A stretch of DNA of 64,000 nt from Muscardinus avellanarius (GCA_963383645.1 OY726565.1:24798466-24862465); one strand, 5' to 3'. Counted from the first letter of the stretch, positions 33,562-45,584 are shown. Notes: a model not told the origin generated them from the sequence alone. Numbers and translations are program-made.

Positions 33562-34242
33562 TTAGTTTCTTGATGGTTTCCTTTGATGAGAAGAAACTTT
33601 TAATTTGATGCCATCCCACTTGTTAATTCTTGCTTTAATTTCCTGAGCTTTGGAGGTCTTGTTGAGAAAGTTACTGCTTGTACCTATATATTGGAGTGTT
33701 GAGCCTATTCCCTCCTCTAATAATTTCACAATCTCTGGTCTAATTTCTAAGTCTTTGATCCATCTTGAGTTGATTCCTGTGCACAGTGAGAGGTAAGGAT
33801 TTAGTTCTGTCTTTCTCCAAATGGATAGCCTATTCTCCCAGCACCATTTGTTGAAAGGGCTGTCTTTTCTCCAGCGTATGAGTTTGACTCCTTTGTCAAA
33901 GATTAATTGACTGTAGGTGTGTGGATTTGTTTCTGCATCTTTTATTCTGTTCCACTGGTCAGTATGCCTGTTACTGTGCCAATACCATGCTGTTTTTACT
34001 ACTATTGATCTATAGTGTAATTTGAAGTCTAGGATTGTGATGCCTCCTGCATGGTTCTTATTGCTGAGAATTGATTTTGCTATTCTAGGTCTTTTCTTTC
34101 TCCACATAAAATTCATGATTGATTTTTCTAGGTCTATGAAGAATGTTGTTGGTATTTTAATGGGAATTGCATTGAATCTATAGATCACTTTTGGTAGAAT
34201 GGCCATTTTGATTATATTTATTCTGCCTATCCATGAGCACAA
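33562..34242 (-). pseudogene. L1 ORF2 fragment (RT thumb to mid C-terminus), 226 codons open
   Basis: Contains the L1 ORF2 phrases [18 protein letters not shown] (just after RT palm), [16 protein letters not shown], '[20 protein letters not shown]', [10 protein letters not shown] and [10 protein letters not shown]. The upstream palm (34284-34550) shows the catalytic FADD replaced by FANG at 34539-34550, so the enzyme is dead even before the frame breaks. The protein would be an RT/endonuclease for target-primed reverse transcription if intact. Confidence 0.9.
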
Positions 34243-34789
34243 GAGATCTTTCCATCTTCCAAGTTCTTCTTCAATATCTTTCTTTAATGTTTTATAGTTT
34301 TGTTGTAGAGGTCTTTTATGTCTTTGGTTACGTTTATTCCTAGGTGTTTTATTGGTTTTGAGGTTATGGTGAATGGGATTGTTTTCTTTATTTCTTTCAT
34401 TGTGGATTCATTGTTGTCATAAAGAAAATCCACTACTTTCTTTAGGTTGATTTCATATCCTGCAACTTTGCTGAATTGGTTAATCAGCTCCAGAAGTCTT
34501 TTGGTTGAGTTCTTTGGATCTTCTAGATAGAGGATCATGCCATTTGCAAATAAGGATAATTTTAATTCCTTTCTTCCTATTTGAATTCCTATAATTTTCT
34601 TCTTATTGCTGCAGCAAGAGTCTCAAGGACTATACTGAAAAGGAGTGGTGATAGTGGGCATCCTTGTCTTCTGTTTGGTACTTGTTATTTCTTCTTTACT
34701 TAGACTCCCCACTGACCACCTTCCTCTCTTCTCTGGTTCTGAAGTCTGCTTCTTTTTTCTCCATTATGGTTTATTTCTTTAAGTATTTT

Positions 34790-35631
34790 TTATAGTGTTG
34801 GTTTTGAATCCATGAATTTTTTTGAGATTCTGCTTATCTTGAAACATTTTGTTTCTCCATCAATTTTGAATAGTAGTTTTGATAGATATAGCAGTTTTAC
34901 TTGGAAGTTGTTTTCTTCCAGGGTCTGGATCACATCATACCAGTCTCTCCTGGCATTCATGATTTGGGTTGTGTAGTCTGGGGTGATTGTTATTGCTTTG
35001 CCCCTATATGTCACCTGTCATTTTGTTCTCACTGCTTTTAAGATTCTTTCCTTGACCTCTATGTTGGTCATTTTTACCATTATGTGGAATAGGGAGGTCC
35101 TTCTTTGATCTTGTCTTAATGGTGTTCTGTATGTCTCCAGGACATGAAGATCCAAGTTTCTTTCCATGTTTGAAAAATTCTCTAAAATTATTTCTCTGAA
35201 GAGATTACAAATGCCCTTGTAGTTAGAATGTTATCCCATAGTTGTTGGATGTTTAGGTTTGATTGCTGTAATGACTTCTGTATGCTGTTGACTGTGTTTT
35301 CGGTTTTGGATGATCTGTCTTCTAACAGTGATGTTCTACTTTCCATTTCATCTAATCTTCCAGAATTTCTTTCTATTGCTGTCTTCATTTCATTTATTAA
35401 CTCTTTCATATCATTTCTGACTTCTTTCTGATTCTTTCTTAGTATTTCTAATTCATCTTTCATCTCCTGTAGACTTGTTTTAAACCCTTTCATCCTATTG
35501 TAGATCAAGATTCGGAACTCCCCTTCTTGCATTTTTTGTAGATCAGTGTTTGTTATTTCTGTAGTCTCATCACTATTCCTTTTTCTCATATTTTCAAGGT
35601 TCTCAGGCCTATTTTTCTGATGTCTTCCCAT
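34790..35631 (-). pseudogene. L1 ORF1 (RNA-binding trimer protein), broken
   Basis: The N-terminal frame (35631-35188, 147 codons) has a long, charged heptad-rich coiled coil (roughly residues 45-135). The C-terminal domain follows in another frame at 35014-34790 (TPDYTTQIMNARRDWYDVIQ, LEENNFQVKLLY). ORF1 protein coats L1 RNA in the ribonucleoprotein. A frame break lies between 35190 and 35010. Confidence 0.88.
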
Positions 35632-36029
35632 CGTTTGTGGGTATTATGTTTAATCCAGTCTTAGTAGTAAGAATTTAGAAGAGTCAGCAGGTAAGCAGTG
35701 CTTTGTCCAGTGGTGATGGTTGGGTGATGGTGGGTACAGGAGTTTGGTAAGGTAGAGGATATAATCAGGTTGGGGAAGAATTTAAGTATAATAAGGTTGT
35801 ATCAGGTTGAGAATGAGAGAAGGTTAGATAGTAGGACTCTTGTAATTAGTAGAATATTTAAGTATGGAGATGTGAGAAATTTTGAGTATTAGACAAAGAG
35901 ATACAGTTAAGGGACAATAGAAAGTTTTGTGGGAAGATAGTAGCTAGCCTGGAGTGAAAAATTTTGTAGGAGCAGTGGGGGGAAAGGAGCAAACAAATAC
36001 AAGTAAAGTAACAAAATAAGTTACAAAGG

Positions 36030-36290
36030 CTAAAAATTAAACATCAAATATAAACAACAAAATCAACAAAAACAAACATAAACAACCAAAAAAACAAAAA
36101 GGATTAAAAAAGAGAAAAAACAGGATAAAAATGAAATAAAATAAAATGAACTAGCAACTGTGTGAGATAATAAAGTAAAACAACCAAACAAACAAGAAAC
36201 CCAAATAAAAGGGGAAAAAAGAAAATAAATAAACCACAAAACCCCAAAACCAAATACAAACAAACAAACAAAAAATAAAAAGAAAGAAAA
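36030..36290. repeat. A-rich CAAA/ACAA low-complexity tract
   Basis: Long run of AAACAAAC/AAATAAA-like words in the inferred 5' flank of the reverse L1. Frames across it (F/L-rich on the minus strand) are artefacts. Confidence 0.8.
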
Positions 36291-36374
36291 ACTAGTCCTA
36301 CTACTTTACAAACATAGGGTGGGGCGGTATAATTTCTGAATGCCTGATTGCTGTGATAGCTTCTGGAGTACATT

Positions 36375-36540
36375 CCAATATCTCTTTTTTAAAAATATTT
36401 TTATTAGTGCATTGTATTTATATATCATAATAGGGTAAAAAAAAAAAACATGTGTAGACATAGATTTATACATCACCCAGCCAGCCCCCACTCAGTCCCC
36501 ACCTCATTCCTACCCTGTCCCTCCCTCCCATGTCCAATAT
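36375..36540 (-). mobile_element. LINE-1 3'UTR fragment, reverse
   Basis: 'TTTATTAGTGCATTGTATTT', 'ATATCATAATAGGGTAAAAA', 'CATCACCCAGCCAGCCCC' and 'CTGTCCCTCCCTCCCATG' parallel the fragment at 56140-56290. Confidence 0.75.
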
Positions 36541-37385
36541 CTTTTATTTGCTTGCAGTGACCCGTTGTGGCCCTGTGAAGGCATCGCACCTTAAGCACCT
36601 TTCCTGTGTCTCCCTGGTCCCTTGGTGCCTTAAGCACCTTTCCTGTGTCTCCCTGGTCCCTTGGCGCACAATCATCACACACAGTTCTCACGGTGTCCAG
36701 TGGCACTCAGTAGGTACACACCAGGACCTGTGGCTCATTTGAGCTCATGCTGTTACTTGGCAGTCCAGTCTGGGCTCTGGCAGGCTGGGTGCACCTCTAG
36801 ATCCCGCTCATTTTCTCTGTGCACATGATTATCAGGTCCAGTTCCGGATGACTGAAGGTCTCCCTACACCTCTGTGGGTCACACCTCTGGTGGGCAAATG
36901 GTGCAGCTCAGGTGCTTGGGTGATCTCACAGCTTAAGCTGTTGGAGCTCTATGACCACCTTAAAACTCTTGGGTTTTGTTTCCAAAATTCTTGGGGCTGC
37001 CACACTGGTAGCCCATTTGGTACCAGTAGTCCATGATGGTACCGGTAGCCACCTGCATCTTCAGCAGGACCTTCCACCTGATCGCTTGCTCACTCAGGCT
37101 TTTTTGCAGTGTTGCAGTGGATCTCACACTTCAGAGTTACTGAGTCTTTTGGGTCATAAGCTATATTTATTTTGTTTATTAAGACAATGCCTTCTCAGTA
37201 GTTGAACTTAATTTACTTCAGCTAGTGAGATATGCTGTGTCTCTTTGTTGCCATTTTTACCCCAGGTCTTTTGGGTCATAAGCTATATTTATTTTGTTTA
37301 TTAAGAGGCTGCCTTCTCATTAGTGAACTTAATTTGCTTCAGCTAGTGAGATATGCTATGTCTCTCTGTCACCATTTCCCCCTCT
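36541..37385. repeat. GC-richer segment with 39-bp and 122-bp tandem duplications, probable L1 5'UTR
   Basis: A 39-bp unit (starting CCTTAAGCACCTTTCCTGTG) is repeated at 36589 and 36628. A 122-bp unit (starting GTCTTTTGGGTCATAAGC) is repeated at 37144 and 37266. Base composition differs from the surroundings, and L1 ORF1 coding sequence begins right after the second copy, so I infer a forward L1 5'UTR with monomer-like repeats. It could equally be unrelated DNA between two L1s. Confidence 0.5.
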
Positions 37386-37389
37386 CAAT

Positions 37390-37935
37390 ATGGCCCATTT
37401 AAAAAGAGCTAACCTAAGAATAATTGGCATAGAGGAGGGAAAAGAAGGTAAAACCAAAGGGATCAACAATCTTTTCAAAGAAATAATATCAGAAATTTTT
37501 TCAAACATAGAGCAAGAGGTTGATGCACTGGTAGAGGAAACTTGTAGAACCCCTTTAGACAAGATTAAAGAAAAGGTTTTCCGTGCCACATAATAGTGAA
37601 ACTGACCATTGTAGAAGCCAAGGGGAGAATCTTAAAGGCAACAAAAACAAAGACCAAGTGACATTCAGAGGCAAACCAATTAGAATCACTCCAGATTTTC
37701 CAAAGTCATGAAAGCCAGAAAGGGCTGTAGAAGCATATTCCAAATTCTGAAAGAAAACAACAAGCAGCCAAGAATTTTCTATCCAGGAAAATTATCACTC
37801 AAATTAGATGGGGAAATAAAAGTCTTCCATGACAAACAGAAGCTAAAGGAATTTATTTCTAAAAAACCAGCACTAGATAAAATACTCAAAGAGATTAACT
37901 ACAAAGAAGAAATAAGTAATACATGCCAGAACTAG
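37390..37935 (+). pseudogene. L1 ORF1 remnant (RRM and C-terminal domain)
   Basis: The RRM-like phrase 'RANLRIIGIEEGKEG' begins at about 37402. The C-terminal phrases LKENNKQPRIFYPGKLSLKL and FHDKQKLKEFISKKPAL end at 37935. The N-terminal coiled coil is absent, and there are stops around 37593. Confidence 0.9.
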
Positions 37936-37949
37936 AGAAACAAGAATTT

Positions 37950-40900
37950 ACATCCAGCAAACAACCAAGCAAAGAACAACAAACACCATTTCAAACAGAA
38001 GTTAAATCTCAACATGTTAGGAATTAAAAATCATCTCTCAATAATCACACTGATTGTAAATGGCTTCAACTCATTAATAAAAAGACACAAAGTTGCAAAA
38101 TAGATTAAAAACCAGAATCCATCTATCTGCTACCTGCAAGAAACACACATTAAAAGTAAAGGATTGAGGTAAAGGATGGGGAGCAAGGTAGTTCATGCCA
38201 ACGGAACTCAAAGACAAGCAGGAGTAGCCACTATGATATCAGACAAGTTAGTTTCCAAGCCTAAGCTTATTAGAAAAGACAAAGCAGGTCATTTTTTACT
38301 AGTATAGGAACAATCCAGCAAAAGGAAATAATGATATGCCCCAAACATATGTGCAGCTACTTTCATAAAACAAACTCTTTGTGACATTAAGTCACATATA
38401 AATCCCAATACAATAATACGGGGAGACTTCAACACCCCTCTCACACCATTAGACCAGTCTTCTAGACAAAAGGTCAATAAAGATACCTCAGTCCTAAAAA
38501 ATGCCAAATAATCAAATGGACCTGTTAGAGAAATATAGAATATTCCACCCAACTACAGCAGAGTTCACATTTTTCTCAGCTGCTCACAGAACCTTCTCCA
38601 AAATAGATAACATCCTGGGCCACAAAGTGAGCACTAGCAAATTAAAAAAAATTTGACATACTTCCCAGTGTCATTTTAAACCATAATGGAATGAAACTAG
38701 AAATCAATTATAAGAAACCCAGAGAATTCACCTAAGCATGTAGAGACTGAATACAATGCTAAATAAAGAATGGGTCATAGAAGAAGTAAGGGGTAAAATC
38801 AAGAAATTTCTAAAAACAAACAAAAATAGAGATACAAGATATCAAAACATTTGGGACACTCTGAAGGCAATATTAATAGGAAAATTTATAGCACTGAGTG
38901 CTCACATTAAAAAAAAAACAGAAAAATCATCAAATAAATAACCTAATGACACACCTCAGAACCCTTGAAAAACAGGAACAATCCAACCCCAAAGACAGTA
39001 GAAGACAAGAAAGTATTAAAATCAGAGCAAAAATCAGTGAAGTAGAGAATAAACAAAATACAGATAATCAACAAAACTAAAAGCTGGTTTCTCAAAAAAA
39101 AAAAACTAAGAAGATAGATAAACCACTAGCCAATCTAATCACAAAAAGGAGAATGAACCCAAACTATGAAGATAAGAGATGAAAAAGGGGATATCACTAC
39201 TGACAGTATAGAAACCCAGAGGATTATCAAAAACTACTTTGAAAAACTACTCCAACAAAATGGAAAATCTAGAAAAAATTGACAACTTTCTAAATAAGTA
39301 TTTAAATAAATATAAATTTATTTATATAAATATATAAATTATTTAAATAAATAAATAAATATAACTTGCCTAAACTGAGTCAAGAAGATATAAAAAATTT
39401 AACCAATAGCAATCAAAGCGATTGAAACAGCAATAAAGAGGTTTCCATCAAAGAAAATCACTGGACCAAATGGTTTTTCAAGTAAATTTTTTAAAACCTT
39501 TATAGAAGAATGAATCTCAATACTCCTCAATCTATTTTGTGAAAAATAAAAAAAATGGGACTCTCCCAAATACATTCTATGAAGCCAACATCACATTAAT
39601 GCCAAAACCAAGTAAAGACAGCTCAAGGAAGAAAACCTGCAGGCCTATATCTTTAATGAACTTGGATGCAAAACTGCTAAACAAAATACTAGCAACATGC
39701 ATTCAAAACCACATCAAGAAAAGCATACACCATGAACAGATAGGCTTCGTATAAGGATGAAAGGCTGATTCAACATACAAAAATCAATCCATGTAATTCA
39801 TCACATAAACTGAACCAAAGACAAAAATCACGTGATCGTTTCAATAGACCCTGAAAAAGCATTTGATAAAATCCAACATCCATTTATGCTAAAAGCACTG
39901 CAAAGAATTAGAATAGAAGGAACATACCTCAACATCATAAAGCCAACATCATATTAAATGGGGAAAAACTGCAAGAATTTCCTCTAAAAACATGTCAAGA
40001 CAAGGATGCCCATTATTACAACTTCTCTTTATTATAGTTCTTGAGACTCTAGCCAGAGCAATAAGACAAGAAAAGGAAATCAAAGGAGTACAAGTGGAAA
40101 AAGAATTTGCAGATTACATGATACTATACTTAGAAAACCCAACAAACTCAATGAAAAAACTTATAGAACTTATCAACAAATTCAGCAAAGTGTTTGGATA
40201 CATAATCAGTCTTAAAAAATAGGAAGCTTTTCTGTACACCACACATAAATCCACTGAAAAAGAAATCCAGAAAACACTTCCACTCAGGATATCACACACA
40301 AAAAATACTTAAGAATAAACTTAACCAAGGCAATAAAAGACCTTTATAAAGAAAATTATAAAACATTGTAAAAAGAAATCGAAGACCTTAGAATGATTTT
40401 CCATGCTCATGGATAAGCAAAATAAATATCATCAAAATGGCCATACTTCCAAAAGTGACCTACAGATTCAATGCAATACCCATTAAATTACCAGAGAAAT
40501 GATCATTTCTTACAGACATAGAAAAATCAGTCCTTAAATTCATTTGAAACAACAAAAAAAACAAAATGTCCAAAGTAATTCTCAGCAACAAAAACCATGC
40601 AGAAGAAATCACAATACCTGACTTTAAACTATACTACAAAGCCATAGTAATAAAAACAGCATGGTACTAGCACAAAAACAGATACATAGACTAATGGAGC
40701 AGAATAGAAGACTCATAAACAAATCTACACACTTACAGCCAATTGAGTTTTTACAAAGGGGCCAAAAACATACAATGGAAAAAAGATAACCTGTTCAACA
40801 AATGGTGTTGGCAAAACTGGTTAACTATATGCAGAAAATGGAAATAAATCTCATTTTCTCATTCTTCACAAGAGTCAAAGACTTGGAAATTATACCAGAG

Positions 40901-41750
40901 ACCTTGAGGCTCCTTGAAGAGGGCATAGATCTAACACTGCAACACATAGGCACAGGTAAAAATTTTCTCAACAAGACCCCAGAGGCACAAGGAACTAAAC
41001 AGTGAATCAACATGTGGGATTGCATTAAACTTAAGAGCTTCTGTACAGCAAAGGAAACCATCCAGAACCTCAACTGAGAGCCAACAGAATGGGAGAAGAT
41101 TTTTTCCAACTACTCCTCCAATAGAGGATTAATATCTATAACATACAGATAATTCAAGAAACTCAGCAGTAATAAAACAAATAACCCAATCAAAAATAGG
41201 CAAGTGAATTAAATAGACATTCATGAAGAAAGAAATTCAAATGACCAATAAATGCATGAAAAAATGCTCAACATCATTAGCAATCAGAGAGATGCAAATC
41301 AAAACTACCCTGAGATTTCACCTAGCTCCAACTAGAATGGCAATCATTTAAAAGACAAACAGTAACAAATACTGGTGAGGATGAAGAGAAGAGTGAACTC
41401 CAAAACATTGTTGGTGGGATTGCAAATTAGTGCAACCACTTTGGAAAACAGTATGAAGAATGGAAACAAACTTACCCTATTATCCATCAATACCACTTCT
41501 TGATATCTACCCAAAAGAAAGAAAACCAAACAAAACTACCAAACTAATACATGAGTATTTATATTCATAGCTGCACAATTCACCATTGCCAAACTATGGA
41601 ACCAGCCGAGATGTCCATCAACGATGAATGGATTACAAAACTGTGATATGTACACAATGGAATTTTACTCAGCCATAAAGAACACAATTACATCATTTAT
41701 AGGGAAATGGATAGAATTGGAGGACATTATGCTAAGTTAGTCAGTCACAA
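37950..41750 (+). pseudogene. L1 ORF2 remnant (endonuclease-RT-Cys region), dead
   Basis: An endonuclease start is recognisable at about 38050 ('IVNGFNSLIKRHKVA'-like). RT motifs follow: [20 protein letters not shown] (39560-39640), [15 protein letters not shown] (40001) and FADYMILYL at 40106. The second catalytic Asp of FADD is Tyr (GAC to TAC). The C-terminal half is at 40800-41700. Many frameshifts. Confidence 0.9.
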
Positions 41751-42078
41751 AAAATAAGAAATAGGATGCTCTCCCTAATATGCAAAAGTTAGGGAGAAAT
41801 AAGTCATAAGAGGAACTCTAGATGAAGAAGGAGATTCTATAGATGAGAAAATAAGGCAACCTGAGAGGATGGGAGGGGGAAAGAGGGAAATTCTCTAATG
41901 TAACTGATGTACTTTAACAAACATCAAAGTCAGTCACTAAGCCAAGCATAAGGAGGGAAAGGGAAGGAATAGGGTGGAAATTGGGTAAGGGCTAATTGGG
42001 TGATGTGTACATATATGTCTCTACCATCTTGTATCCCATTAAGATGTATGAGTACAATGTACCAATAAAAAATTTAAG

Positions 42079-42428
42079 AAGCTATGAACTATAGACATAA
42101 ACAGAGGAAGCTGAGCACTGAAAGGAAGGCAGGTGCAGTTCCCAGGTGGCCTCTTGTAGAGAGATCTGGGGCAAATTTTCCTAGATTCTTGGAGGTGCGC
42201 TTCATACTGGAGTATAGTACTGCATAATGTATATCCTAAATTATGTGGAAAAGATTTAATTATCTTACCTTTTTCTGAAGGTAATATAACTCGAAATATG
42301 AAGACATAGTTTGTCAATATGTTTTATGTAAAATGGTTCACATTCATGCCTGATAAAAGAGATACCATTTAATATATTGCTAATACTATTATACTTAAGC
42401 ATACAGGTGTATACTTGTGTAATTTTAT
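42079..42428. other. Unique sequence, no gene seen
   Basis: Downstream of the L1 3' end; nothing recognised. Confidence 0.4.
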
Positions 42429-42860
42429 AGTTTATGTGATGGTTTGAATAAACAACAGCTGTCACAATAACAGTAATTTATCTGCTCTTCCAATATTGCC
42501 TTCACAAAAATCATTTAACACAAGAATATACTGAGGATTATTAGTTAGTGTTGTTCAAAACAATGCAGTTTTATAGTTCAGCTATCTAGAATCCAGGCTC
42601 TGACTTTAGAATAGCTAAAATTTAACTTTCTCATTACCATAAACTCATTCTTTGCCACTCTGTTCTTTAAAAAAATGTGATGTACTCACCAGCAAAGAAA
42701 TTTGACCTGAGAAACAGTTTATGTGATGGTTTGAATAAACAACAGCTGTCACAATAACACTAATTTATCTGCTCTTCCAATCTTGCCTTTACAAAAATCA
42801 TTGCTTTTTACACAAGAGTATACTGAGGAGTATTAGTTAGTGTTTTTCAAAACAATGTGA
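42429..42860. repeat. Local tandem duplication, 287-bp period
   Basis: About 140 bases from 42429 ('AGTTTATGTGATGGTTTGAA', 'TAAACAACAGCTGTCACAAT') recur from 42716 with a few substitutions and one short insertion. The second copy is cut off after 'TTCAAAACAATG'. A recent unequal exchange or replication slip in otherwise unique DNA. Confidence 0.9.
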
Positions 42861-43326
42861 AGGTGCAAAATAATACTCCAAAATGCTAATTGGAATTATT
42901 ATTATTATAATACCCAAGATACATATAAGAAAAATATATTATAAAATATTACAATAGCCAAGAAAAGTAACAGAGTGATCCTAACTGGTTATTTAGTAAT
43001 AGAGTAGATGTCCTCATTCATTTGTAAAAGGAATAAAGAAAAATAAAAGAAAAGGGGGGGGAGCATTCTCTGGGCCCAATGGCAAAAGTGAGGAAATAAA
43101 AGCAAAATTCATGAGATCAAAACTTTTATTATTGAAGAATTTCAATTGGATTCTCTCACCTTTGTCAGGTAAAACATCAACTTCAAAACCCATTTAGCCC
43201 TCTGTCTTTAAATATCCTGATATTGCTACAAAATTCTATTCATATAAAATCTAACAAGGCACTAATACCAATTTTAGAGTGAAATCTAAAACCTGAATGA
43301 CAGGAGACATAAAAGATGGCAAACTT

Positions 43327-43491
43327 GTGTACACCTGTAAAGCACTGATAAAGGAGGCTGATAAAGAAGGCTGATAAAGAAGGATAGCAAGTGGCCAGTG
43401 TACAGTAATTTAGCAAGGCCTTGTTTTGAAATAAAAAATTAAAAAGGGCAAAGGGGTTTGGCTCAGTAAGTGACCTTTGGTCAATCCCCCA
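43327..43491 (+). mobile_element. Diverged B1-dID SINE with exact target duplication
   Basis: Degraded B1 half ('ACACCTGTAAAGCACTGATA', with a duplicated 'GGCTGATAAAGAA') and ID half ('GGGGTTTGGCTCAGTAAGTG'). Despite the divergence the 16-bp target duplication AAAAGATGGCAAACTT is perfect at 43311-43326 and 43492-43507. Confidence 0.85.
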
Positions 43492-43535
43492 AAAAGATGG
43501 CAAACTTTTTGGTAAAATATTTTTATGTGTCCTAG

Positions 43536-43731
43536 CCAGGTGTGGTGGCGCACGCTTGTAATCCCCGCGCTTGGGAGGCAGAGACAGGAGGATCGCGCAG
43601 GTTCGAAGCCAGCCGCACACGCTGACTTAGGAGACCCTGTTTCCAAATAAAAATGTAAAAATAGGTCTGGGAGTGTAGCCCGGAGGTAGAAGGGCTTCCA
43701 GGAACCCCAGTACCACCCCAAAAAATATATT
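43536..43731 (+). mobile_element. B1-dID type II SINE, young
   Basis: 'CCAGGTGTGGTGGCGCACGC', a perfect B-box-like GGTTCGAAGCC, and 'AGGGCTTCCAGGAACCCCAG'. Target duplication TTTTTATGTGTCCTAG at 43520-43535 and, with one mismatch, 43732-43747. Confidence 0.95.
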
Positions 43732-43866
43732 TTTTTACGTGTCCTAGATAGTTCATAGCCACAGAATAGATAAATGCTATATTATATATACATATAAATG
43801 TTTTCTATGTCTTCTATATGTGAATATCTTCCAAATTTATATTTGTAATTCAAACTTTTCTTTTGA

Positions 43867-44055
43867 GCCGGGCATGGTGGTGCACACTTGTAATCCCCAC
43901 TCTTGGGAGGCTGAGACAGGAGGATCGGCAGGTTCGAAGCCAGCCTCAGCTGGCTTAAGAGACCTTGTTTCCAAATAAAATATAAAATAGGTCTGGGAGT
44001 ATAGCCTGGAGGTAGAAGGCCCATGGGTTCCATTCCCAGTACCACCAAAAAAAAC
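43867..44055 (+). mobile_element. B1-dID type II-like SINE, young
   Basis: 'GCCGGGCATGGTGGTGCACA', GGTTCGAAGCC, 'AGCTGGCTTAAGAGACCTTG' and 'AGGCCCATGGGTTCCATTCC'. Exact 12-bp target duplication CTTTTCTTTTGA at 43855-43866 and 44056-44067. Confidence 0.95.
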
Positions 44056-44139
44056 CTTTTCTTTTGAACTCCAGAAACTTATTGAGCAGCTTCTCCAATT
44101 GAATATTTTACAGATATGTCAAGTTTCAAGTACATAAAG

Positions 44140-45240
44140 AGTAGTACCTGTAACTATCGGCCTCCAACTTTTCCTGATGGCTCCTCCAATGTGCATGGAT
44201 GGCATTGCCCAATTGCTCAAACTGAAAATTATCTTCCAATTCCTCCCTCTTCCTCATTACTCCTAACTAATACACCATCTCTAAGTCTTTCCAATTCATC
44301 TAAAATATATATTTATTTCATTTGCTTCTTTTTATTTCAACTGCCACTGCCACAAAAAATCCACTAACACCCTTGGCACAAATAATTATATCAATTTATA
44401 ATCCTGAGTAATTTGCCATATCTCATTTCAATATTACAGCCAAAAGTCTTGTAAATATAGAAACTTACCATGCTGTACTCCTACTTAGAGCCCTCCAATG
44501 ACTTCCCACTGTACATGGAATAAACTTTAAAATAATAACATAGGCCAGGCATGATGGCACTTGCTTATAATCCCAGCATTCAGGAGGTGGAGACCAGAGA
44601 ATTGTGGTTCGCAGACAGCCTCAGCAGCTACTTAGTGAGGCCCTCTGAAACTTAGTGAGACCCTGTTTTAAAATAAAGATTAAAGACTACGGAAGAGGGT
44701 GTAGCTCGGAGGTGGAATGCCCCTGGGTTCCATCCCCAGACCCACAAAAAAATAAAATAAATAAAAATAAAAATACAGCTTGCAAGGCTCTGCATGATCT
44801 GGCCCAATCTCATGTCTTAATGGTCTTCTCCTTGTGTCCCATATTACAGCACATTGGCCTTCTTGATCTTCAGAGATGCGATAAGGTCATTCTTTCTTCA
44901 AAATATTCACAAAGACTCTCTCTTCTAATGGGACCAATTGTTTATCGACAGTCAATTCCTCTGATTTTATGTCTGTTCTCAAGAGGAGGCTCCCCATAAA
45001 GGAGAATGTTGTCATCATTCTGTGTAAAACAGTTTTCTCACCACCCTTTACATTTTTACGTAGTTTTTCTGTATAGCACATTGCTAGTTCCCTCTTAATG
45101 CGCGATGTATGTTTTTGCTTATCTTTTTAAAGTTCTGTCTCACCTAAACTATAAGCTGCACAAGGACTGAGGCCATTTCTCTTTTGCTCATCATTATAAA
45201 CATAGTACCATGTAGTTGTAGAAGTTGCATTGGAATGTTG
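44140..45240 (+). mobile_element. LINE-2 (L2) 3' end, split by a SINE
   Basis: Ancient L2 signature phrases: 'TAGAGCCCTCCAATGACTTC' 'CCACTGTACATGGAATAAAC' before the SINE and 'GCTTGCAAGGCTCTGCATGA' 'TCTGGCCCAATCTCATGTCT' after it. Then 'GCACATTGGCCTTCTTGATC' and 'AAACTATAAGCTGCACAAGG' 'ACTGAGGCCATTTCT'. No coding capacity remains. The 5' limit is uncertain. Confidence 0.8.
44543..44760 (+). mobile_element. B1-dID type I SINE in L2
   Basis: 'GGCCAGGCATGATGGCACTT', 'GAGACCAGAGAATTGTGGTT', 'GGGTGTAGCTCGGAGGTGGA' and 'TGCCCCTGGGTTCCATCCCC', with an (AAAT)n tail. Confidence 0.93.
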
Positions 45241-45422
45241 ATGGTACATGTTTTTTAGAAAGCAGAAATTTTTCTGTTAAACTTGCTTCTCACTCAAATC
45301 AGAGATCTACTCTTGGGTGGGGAAACTAATGTGAAGTTAAATAGGGTTGCTGGGATGCTTTGCATTGAGTTAACTGTTCACCATATCATAGTTATATCAT
45401 ATTGAGTTAACTGTTCACCATA

Positions 45423-45442
45423 TCATCATCATCTTCTTCTTC

Positions 45443-45474
<32 letters not shown>

Positions 45475-45583
45475 CTTCTTCTTCTTCTTCTTCTTCTTCT
45501 TCTTCTTCATTCTTATTCTTATTCTTGTCCTCCTCCTTTTCCTCTTCCTTCTCCTTCTCCTTCTCCTCCTTCTCCTCCTTCTT
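45423..45583. repeat. (TTC)n / pyrimidine tract on a SINE tail
   Basis: About 25 CTT units followed by irregular CTCCTT words, giving a nearly pure 160-base pyrimidine strand (GAA on the other). It abuts the tail of a reverse SINE at 45585. Mirror-like polypyrimidine DNA of this sort can form triplex. Confidence 0.95.
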
Positions 45584-45584
45584 G

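Larger units (their letters stand above)
32869..36370 (-). mobile_element. LINE-1, reverse, internally deleted, with ORF1 and 5' flank
   Basis: From right to left: a probable 5'UTR (35640-36370, with an A-rich, CAAA-rich stretch at 36030-36290); ORF1 (35631-34790); a junction at about 34676 where most of ORF2's endonuclease and early RT are gone; RT from the QGCP motif (34665) through palm, thumb and C-terminus to 32869. The 3'UTR is missing where it meets the neighbouring L1. Less diverged than the 30.5-kb element. Confidence 0.85.
37386..42078 (+). mobile_element. LINE-1, forward, about 4.7 kb, degenerate
   Basis: The longest forward L1 here. Order: ORF1 RRM and C-terminal domain (37390-37935), ORF2 endonuclease, RT, C-terminus (about 37950-41750), then 3'UTR with 'TCCCTAATATGCAAAAGTTA', 'TAATTGGGTGATGTGTACAT' and the terminal 'GTACCAATAAAAAA'. 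The ORF1 N-terminus is missing. Numerous stops and indels. No target duplication found by eye. Confidence 0.92.

Noticed and set aside
36063..36373. Phe/Leu-rich reverse frames suggesting membrane proteins
   Set aside because: They translate the reverse complement of an A-rich low-complexity tract next to an L1.
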